From Serratia oryzae (lineage in GTDB: Bacteria; Pseudomonadota; Gammaproteobacteria; Enterobacterales; Enterobacteriaceae), in contig NZ_MOXD01000001.1 of assembly GCF_001976145.1 (NCBI RefSeq), positions 528,711-592,710 of the forward strand: a DNA stretch of 64,000 bases. Reading direction: 5' to 3'. The translations under genes were made by a program, and so were the position numbers. Numbering within the stretch: position 1 is the first letter of the stretch; each line of letters opens with the position of its first letter. Shown here one piece after another: positions 57,711 to 64,000 of the stretch. The notes under the pieces are model-generated. The model ran no database searches, was not told the origin of the DNA, and saw only the letters and a program-made list of their open reading frames with translations.

Positions 57711-59494
57711 CACTCGCTCTCTTGCTCGGCAGAGGCTTTCTTTACCACGTTGATCGCCAGCTCCTGCAAAGATGCCGGGTTGGCGAAGCTTGGCGCATCG
57801 GTCATCAGGCAAGCCGCTGCGGTGGTTTTCGGGAAAGCGATGACGTCACGGATGTTTTCCGTACCGGTCAGCAGCATAACCAGACGATCCAGGCCGAAAG
57901 CCAGACCGGCGTGCGGTGGCGTACCGTACTTCAGCGCATCCAGCAGGAAGCCGAACTTCTCACGCTGCTCATGCTCGTTGATACCCAGGATGCCAAATAC
58001 CGTCTGCTGCATTTCACTGCGGTGAATACGCACCGAACCGCCACCCACTTCGTAACCGTTCAACACCATATCGTAGGCGTTGGCGATGGCTGAAACCGGG
58101 CTTTTAGCCAACTCTTCCGGGCTCATATCACGGGGTGCGGTGAACGGATGGTGCATCGCCGCCAGGCCACCTTCGCCATCTTCTTCGAACATCGGGAAAT
58201 CCACCACCCACAGCGGTGCCCAGCTGTCGAGCTTGGTCAGCCCCAGATCGCGGCCCAGCTTCAAGCGCAGTGCGCCCATCGCATCAGTAACAATCTTGAT
58301 GCTGTCAGCGCCGAAGAACAGGATGTCGCCGGTTTGCGCATTGGCACGTGCCAGAACGGCTTCCAGAACCTCCTCACTGAGGAATTTGGCGATCGGGCTT
58401 TGCACACCTTCCATGCCAGCGGCACGGTCGTTAACCTTCAGCCATGCCAGCCCTTTGGCCCCATAAATGTTAACAAAGGCACCGTATTCATCGATCTGCT
58501 TGCGGGTCAACTGCGCGCCACCCGGCACACGGATCACCGCAACGCGGCCTTTGGCATCATTTGCCGGGCCAGAGAACACTTTGAATTCAACCTCTTTCAC
58601 CAGATCGGCCACGTCCACCAGTTCCAGCGGGTTACGCAGATCGGGTTTGTCGGAGCCGTAACGGCGCATCGCTTCGGCGAAGGTCATGATCGGGAATTGC
58701 CCCAGATCCACGCCTTTCACGTCCAGCCACAGTTCATGTACCAGTTGTTCCATCACTTCACGCACCTGATCGGCGGTCATGAAGGAGGTTTCCACGTCGA
58801 TCTGAGTGAATTCAGGCTGACGGTCGGCACGCAGATCTTCGTCGCGGAAGCATTTGACGATCTGATAGTAGCGATCGAAACCGGACATCATCAGCAACTG
58901 TTTAAACAGCTGCGGAGACTGCGGCAACGCATAGAATTTGCCTTTATGCACGCGGCTCGGCACCAGGTAATCACGGGCACCTTCTGGCGTGGCTTTGGTC
59001 AGCATCGGGGTTTCGATATCGAGGAAACCGTGGCTGTCCATAAAACGGCGCACAAAGCTGGTAATTTTGGCGCGGGTTTTCAGGCGATCGGCCATTTCCG
59101 GGCGACGCAGGTCCAAATAGCGGTATTTCAGGCGCGCTTCTTCGGTGTTGGTCTGGTTGGAGTCCAGCGGCAGCGGTTCGGAGCGGTTGATGATCTCCAG
59201 ACCGTGCGCGAACACTTCCACTTCACCGGTAGCCATATCTTTATTGACCTGATGGTCCGGACGAGCACGGACGGTGCCGACGATCTGAATGCAGAACTCA
59301 TTACGCAGTTCGAACGCTTTATCGAACGCCGTTTTCTGGTCTGGATCGAAAAACACCTGCACGATACCTTCACGGTCACGCATATCAATGAAGATCAGGC
59401 CGCCCAGATCGCGACGACGGTTGACCCAACCACATAAAGTGACTTCCTGGCCGACGTGGGCCAGATTCAACTGCCCGCAATATTCAGTACGCAT
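57710..59494 (-). CDS. aspS: Aspartate--tRNA ligase
   Basis: A 594-residue class II synthetase (E. coli 590). An N-terminal anticodon-binding OB fold starts [16 protein letters not shown]; motif 2 is [17 protein letters not shown] near residue 217, a GAD domain lies in the middle, and motif 3 is [14 protein letters not shown] near 535. It is the first gene before nudB. A 520-base gap with an ERIC element lies upstream. Confidence 0.98.
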   Translation of the reverse strand: MRTEYCGQLNLAHVGQEVTLCGWVNRRRDLGGLIFIDMRDREGIVQVFFDPDQKTAFDKAFELRNEFCIQIVGTVRARPDHQVNKDMATGEVEVFAHGLEIINRSEPLPLDSNQTNTEEARLKYRYLDLRRPEMADRLKTRAKITSFVRRFMDSHGFLDIETPMLTKATPEGARDYLVPSRVHKGKFYALPQSPQLFKQLLMMSGFDRYYQIVKCFRDEDLRADRQPEFTQIDVETSFMTADQVREVMEQLVHELWLDVKGVDLGQFPIMTFAEAMRRYGSDKPDLRNPLELVDVADLVKEVEFKVFSGPANDAKGRVAVIRVPGGAQLTRKQIDEYGAFVNIYGAKGLAWLKVNDRAAGMEGVQSPIAKFLSEEVLEAVLARANAQTGDILFFGADSIKIVTDAMGALRLKLGRDLGLTKLDSWAPLWVVDFPMFEEDGEGGLAAMHHPFTAPRDMSPEELAKSPVSAIANAYDMVLNGYEVGGGSVRIHRSEMQQTVFGILGINEHEQREKFGFLLDALKYGTPPHAGLAFGLDRLVMLLTGTENIRDVIAFPKTTAAACLMTDAPSFANPASLQELAINVVKKASAEQESE

Positions 59495-59732
59495 ACGCTA
59501 TCCTTTTGACTTAAGCCGACTCCGCCGGAGTGTTGCATGATTGCTGTTGTCCGCACGGCTGTTATCTATACCCGCCACAGCGTGATCGCCCGTGCACAAC
59601 CCGCACTTGCCACCTGGCTGAAACGTGAAATCCCTTGGTATAGGTCGTTGGATTAAAGATCGGTGAAAAAAGGCGGCCATTATAAAGGAAATTCATGCGC
59701 CAGATAAGTGCGAACACCGCATTGTTGCAACG

Positions 59733-59865
59733 CTATCCCCTTCATACGTGAAGTTGCAGGGTTGTTGGCTGCCTTCACTCACCCCAGTCACTTACTTATG
59801 TAAGCTCCTGGGGACTCACTCAGTTGCCGCCTACCTGCAACTCCACGTATTTTGGGTAGATATAG
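59733..59865. repeat. ERIC element
   Basis: About 131 bases with imperfect inverted ends (TATCCCCTTCATACGTGAAG... and ...CACGTATTTTGGGTAGATA) and the central ERIC palindrome: CACCCCAGTCACTTACTTATGTAAGCTCCTGGGG, which contains both standard ERIC primer sequences. The rest of 59495-60015 shows no gene; AT-rich sequence at 59880-59930 may hold the yecD promoter. Confidence 0.9.
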
Positions 59866-60015
59866 GGCATCTTTGCTAGGGGTAACACATTAGTTAACAA
59901 ATTTTCCATTAACTCAGCGCAGTTTTTTCACGTAGCCTCACGCCACAGCTTGCTGACTGGTCATTGACCATGCGCCTGCCAGCATGAATTTTATCCACAT
60001 ATGAGACGGACCCCA

Positions 60016-60588
60016 ATGTTGAAACTTGATCCCCAATCCACCGCGTTAGTACTTATCGATCTGCAAGATGGCATTCTGCCCTTCGCCGCAGGCCCGCACA
60101 GCGCCAACCAGGTGGTCACCCATGCTGCTCATCTGGCAGGCCGCTTCCGTGCCTTGGGCGCGCCGGTGTTCCTGGTGCGCGTCGGTTGGTCAGACTCGTT
60201 TGCCGAAGCATTGAAACAGCCAGTGGATAAACCTTCTCCAGCACCGGTCGGCGGCCTGCCGGATTCGTGGTGGCAATTCCCACAGGAATTGGCGGTCAGT
60301 GATAGCGATATCCTGATCACCAAGCGCCAATGGGGCGCGTTCTACGGCACCGATCTCGATCTGCAACTGCGCCGCCGTGGTATCAAGTCGATCGTACTGG
60401 GTGGCATTGCCACCAACATCGGCGTGGAATCCACCGCCCGCAACGCCTGGGAACATGGCTATGAACTGGTGATCGCCGAAGATATGTGCAGCACCTACAG
60501 CGCCGAGATGCATCAGTTTGCCTTCGACCATATCTTCCCGCGTATTGCCCGCGTACGCAGCACCAGCGAGATTCTGGCAGCACTGTAA
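60016..60588 (+). CDS. yecD: Isochorismatase family hydrolase YecD
   Basis: A 190-residue cysteine-hydrolase fold protein. The Asp is in [13 protein letters not shown], the lysine in [14 protein letters not shown], but the usual nucleophile position reads [11 protein letters not shown], without a cysteine, as in E. coli YecD, so catalysis is doubtful. The ATG at 60016 aligns with E. coli; 60001 is an upstream alternative. It is first in a rightward run with yecE, yecN and cmoAB. Confidence 0.92.
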   Translation: MLKLDPQSTALVLIDLQDGILPFAAGPHSANQVVTHAAHLAGRFRALGAPVFLVRVGWSDSFAEALKQPVDKPSPAPVGGLPDSWWQFPQELAVSDSDILITKRQWGAFYGTDLDLQLRRRGIKSIVLGGIATNIGVESTARNAWEHGYELVIAEDMCSTYSAEMHQFAFDHIFPRIARVRSTSEILAAL

Positions 60589-60655
60589 CGCAGTCTGAAA
60601 ACCTGCTAGGTTGTGGCTTGGAAAACGACAGGTATACCAGGAAGACAACAGATTG

Positions 60656-61471
60656 ATGTATATCGGATTACCACAGTGGCAACACGCAGCCTGGAACCGC
60701 ATCGGGCTGCGCGATCTGGCAGATTACAGCCGTTATTTTAACTGCGTGGAAGGCAATACCACCTTCTACGCGTTACCGAAGCTGGAAATAGTCCATCGCT
60801 GGCGCGATATGACCAGCGATAATTTCCGCTTTTGTTTCAAGTTTCCGTCAGATATCAGCCATAAAGCCGCGCTGCGCCTCTGTTCAAGCGAAATCCAGGC
60901 GTTTTATGATTGCCTGAGCCCGATCCATTCACGCATCGGGCAGCTCTGGTTACAGCTGCCCGCCGCTTTCAGCCCGCAACACCTGCCCATCCTGTGGCAG
61001 TTTTTCGACGCTCTGCCGCAAGCCTTTACCTACGGCGTAGAAGTGCGCCATCCGGCGTTTTTCGCCAAAGGTGAGGACGAACTCTTGCTCAACCAAGGGT
61101 TACATCATCGCGGCATCAATCGGGTGATTCTTGATAGCCGTTCGGTGCATAACGCCAAACCCAACACCGCCGCCGTTCGTGACGCCCAGCAGAAAAAGCC
61201 CAAACTGCCGGTTCACGCGATCGTCACTGCCAACAATCCGCTGGTGCGCTTTATCGGCGGGGATGTGCTGGAAGACAACTTGCGCTGGTTTGCCCCTTGG
61301 CAGCAGAAACTTCCGATTTGGCAGCAACAGTATCAGCCTTATCTGTTCATTCATACGCCAGATAACGGCGACTCGCCGCAGCAGGCACAAAAAATCTGGC
61401 AGCAATTACGCCAGGCTATTCCGAATTTACCCGCACCGCCAGACTGGCCTGAACAGAATGCGCTGTTCTAA
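60656..61471 (+). CDS. yecE: DUF72 family protein YecE
   Basis: A 271-residue TIM-barrel-like protein of unknown function. It has YIGLPQWQH at the start, FNCVEGNTTFYALP near residue 30, RFCFKFPSDISH and YGVEVRHPAFFA. The ATG at 60656 is preceded by a TTG at 60653 that has better spacing to AGGAAG and aligns with the E. coli start, so either may be used. It follows yecD by 67 bases. Confidence 0.9.
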   Translation: MYIGLPQWQHAAWNRIGLRDLADYSRYFNCVEGNTTFYALPKLEIVHRWRDMTSDNFRFCFKFPSDISHKAALRLCSSEIQAFYDCLSPIHSRIGQLWLQLPAAFSPQHLPILWQFFDALPQAFTYGVEVRHPAFFAKGEDELLLNQGLHHRGINRVILDSRSVHNAKPNTAAVRDAQQKKPKLPVHAIVTANNPLVRFIGGDVLEDNLRWFAPWQQKLPIWQQQYQPYLFIHTPDNGDSPQQAQKIWQQLRQAIPNLPAPPDWPEQNALF

Positions 61472-61624
61472 CCCTTTATATAAGCGGTAAAATTCGAGCA
61501 GCAAGCCAACTAATGCGCCTGCCACCCAATGTATGATGAACATATTGGCTTTTTCCTCGCGACAGTGCCGATAATGGCAGTTATCATGCTTATGGCCTGA
61601 TTTAGTTAGGGAATGGAGTTAAAA

Positions 61625-62020
61625 ATGGTAAGCGCGCTTTATGTGGTGCTCGGCGCATTGTTGTTGATCAAACTCTCTTATGACGTAGTTAGATTGAGGA
61701 TGCAGTACCGTGTTGCCTACGGCGACGGCGGATTCTACGAGTTGCAAACCGCAATCCGCGTACATGGCAATGCGGTTGAATACATCCCTATTGCCACCGT
61801 CCTGCTGGTCATCATGGAGATGAACGGGGCCGAAGTCTGGATGATTCATCTGTGCGGTTTGCTGCTGATGGCAGGCAGGCTGGTTCACTATTATGGCCTG
61901 CGCAATCGCGAGGTCAGTTGGCGCCGTTCAGGAATGGCGGCCACCTATATCTCGCTAATCCTGATGGTTATCGCCAATATCTTCTATCTGCCCTGGGATC
62001 TGGTTTTCAGCCTGCATTGA
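61625..62020 (+). CDS. yecN: MAPEG family inner-membrane protein YecN
   Basis: A 131-residue protein, equal to E. coli YecN, with four predicted helices. It carries the MAPEG signature around AIRVHGNAVEYIPIA and GRLVHYYGL. Bacterial members are related to glutathione transferases of membranes; the substrate is unknown. The ATG at 61625 follows GGAG; an in-frame ATG at 61613 overlaps that site. Confidence 0.92.
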   Translation: MVSALYVVLGALLLIKLSYDVVRLRMQYRVAYGDGGFYELQTAIRVHGNAVEYIPIATVLLVIMEMNGAEVWMIHLCGLLLMAGRLVHYYGLRNREVSWRRSGMAATYISLILMVIANIFYLPWDLVFSLH

Positions 62021-62114
62021 TTCCCCGTAGCACCGCTACAGTTTGAAAGACGACGGGTATGCATTATTTCCCGTCTTTTTCTGCTAGTATACGCGCCTTC
62101 GAATTCTGACCTGA

Positions 62115-63835
<1,721 letters not shown>

Positions 63836-63841
63836 ATCACG

Positions 63842-63868
63842 GCAGCACAGACGCAATGCCTGTGCTGC
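63842..63868. terminator. Hairpin behind cmoB
   Basis: GCAGCACAG and CTGTGCTGC pair perfectly around a nine-base loop, between cmoB and the leftward partial gene. No clear T-run follows. Confidence 0.45.
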
Positions 63869-63877
63869 TTGCTTGCC

Positions 63878-64000
63878 TCAGGCTACCGTTGACTGCTGCA
63901 CCCTCTCTTCCTGAGCCGTAACTGGCTGCCGCTGGTATCCCCAGATCCCCTTAGCGAAAATGGTGCAGGCGGTGATCACCGCAGGGATCGCAATAATGGC
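63878..64000 (-). CDS. C-terminal end of an unidentified membrane protein
   Basis: The last 40 residues of a leftward frame cut by the window edge: a hydrophobic stretch (AIIAIPAVITACTIF), then AKGIWGYQRQ and a polar tail ending QQSTVA. This looks like a final membrane helix and cytoplasmic tail of a transporter. I cannot name the family from so little sequence. Confidence 0.5.
   Translation of the reverse strand, partial: AIIAIPAVITACTIFAKGIWGYQRQPVTAQEERVQQSTVA

Noticed and set aside
58148..59437. 429-codon open frame antisense to aspS
   Set aside because: Long, but wholly inside aspS, with low-complexity His/Phe-rich translation and no ribosome site.

Overview
The window looks like a core chromosomal segment of an enterobacterium in the Serratia/Yersinia branch, most probably Serratia. 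That is inferred from protein similarity to Escherichia coli genes recalled from memory, from a lipopolysaccharide Kdo hydroxylase of the Yersinia type, and from an ERIC repeat. No database search was possible. Most genes are complete housekeeping genes, densely packed, in blocks that match E. coli neighbourhoods but are joined differently.

Layout. (1) 1-1025: the 3' end of a tRNA-Tyr gene, two long repeats carrying copies of that tRNA end (rtT-like), and a LOG-family gene. (2) 1128-11849: xthA and nudG; then, leftward, ydjA and a selenium-linked operon selD-selU-topB; rightward sppA, ansA and pncA; leftward yeaC and msrB. (3) 12196-18764: gapA, yeaD, mipA, and the PrkA-type kinase operon yeaG-yeaH. 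(4) 18765-20803: a short accessory patch at a synteny break, with a CspA-type cold-shock gene, a GhoT/OrtT-like orphan toxin, an unannotated MgrB-like small membrane protein and a phage-type 3'-5' exonuclease. (5) 20804-28705: dadX, dadA, ycgB (SpoVR), fadR, nhaB and dsbB. (6) 28747-34205: a tiny membrane ORF, kdoO, ycgN, ycgM, the decayed end of a lytic transglycosylase gene, ycgL and minCDE. (7) 34414-42439: rnd, fadD, a Slp lipoprotein, tsaB, yoaA, yoaB, and mdtJI with an upstream leader ORF. (8) 42669-47825: central carbon genes eda, zwf, hexR and pykA, without edd. (9) 48108-54054: a leucine-rich-repeat protein, lpxM, mepM and the zinc importer znuA/znuCB. (10) 54093-59494: ruvB, ruvA, ruvC, yebC, nudB, aspS. 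(11) 59733-63835: ERIC element, yecD, yecE, yecN, cmoA and cmoB, then the tail of a leftward membrane-protein gene.

Regulation that can be read directly: a perfect CRP palindrome before gapA; a -24/-12 (sigma54) promoter candidate before yeaGH; FadR boxes before fadD and between fadR and nhaB; a HexR box before zwf; a Zur box between znuA and znuC; and a LexA box before ruvAB that is also the stem of the ruvC terminator. I found no CRISPR array, transposase, prophage block or biosynthetic cluster. The most novel material is the small-protein content: the MgrB-like ORF, the GhoT/OrtT-like toxin, the mdtJI leader ORF and the 24-residue membrane ORF.
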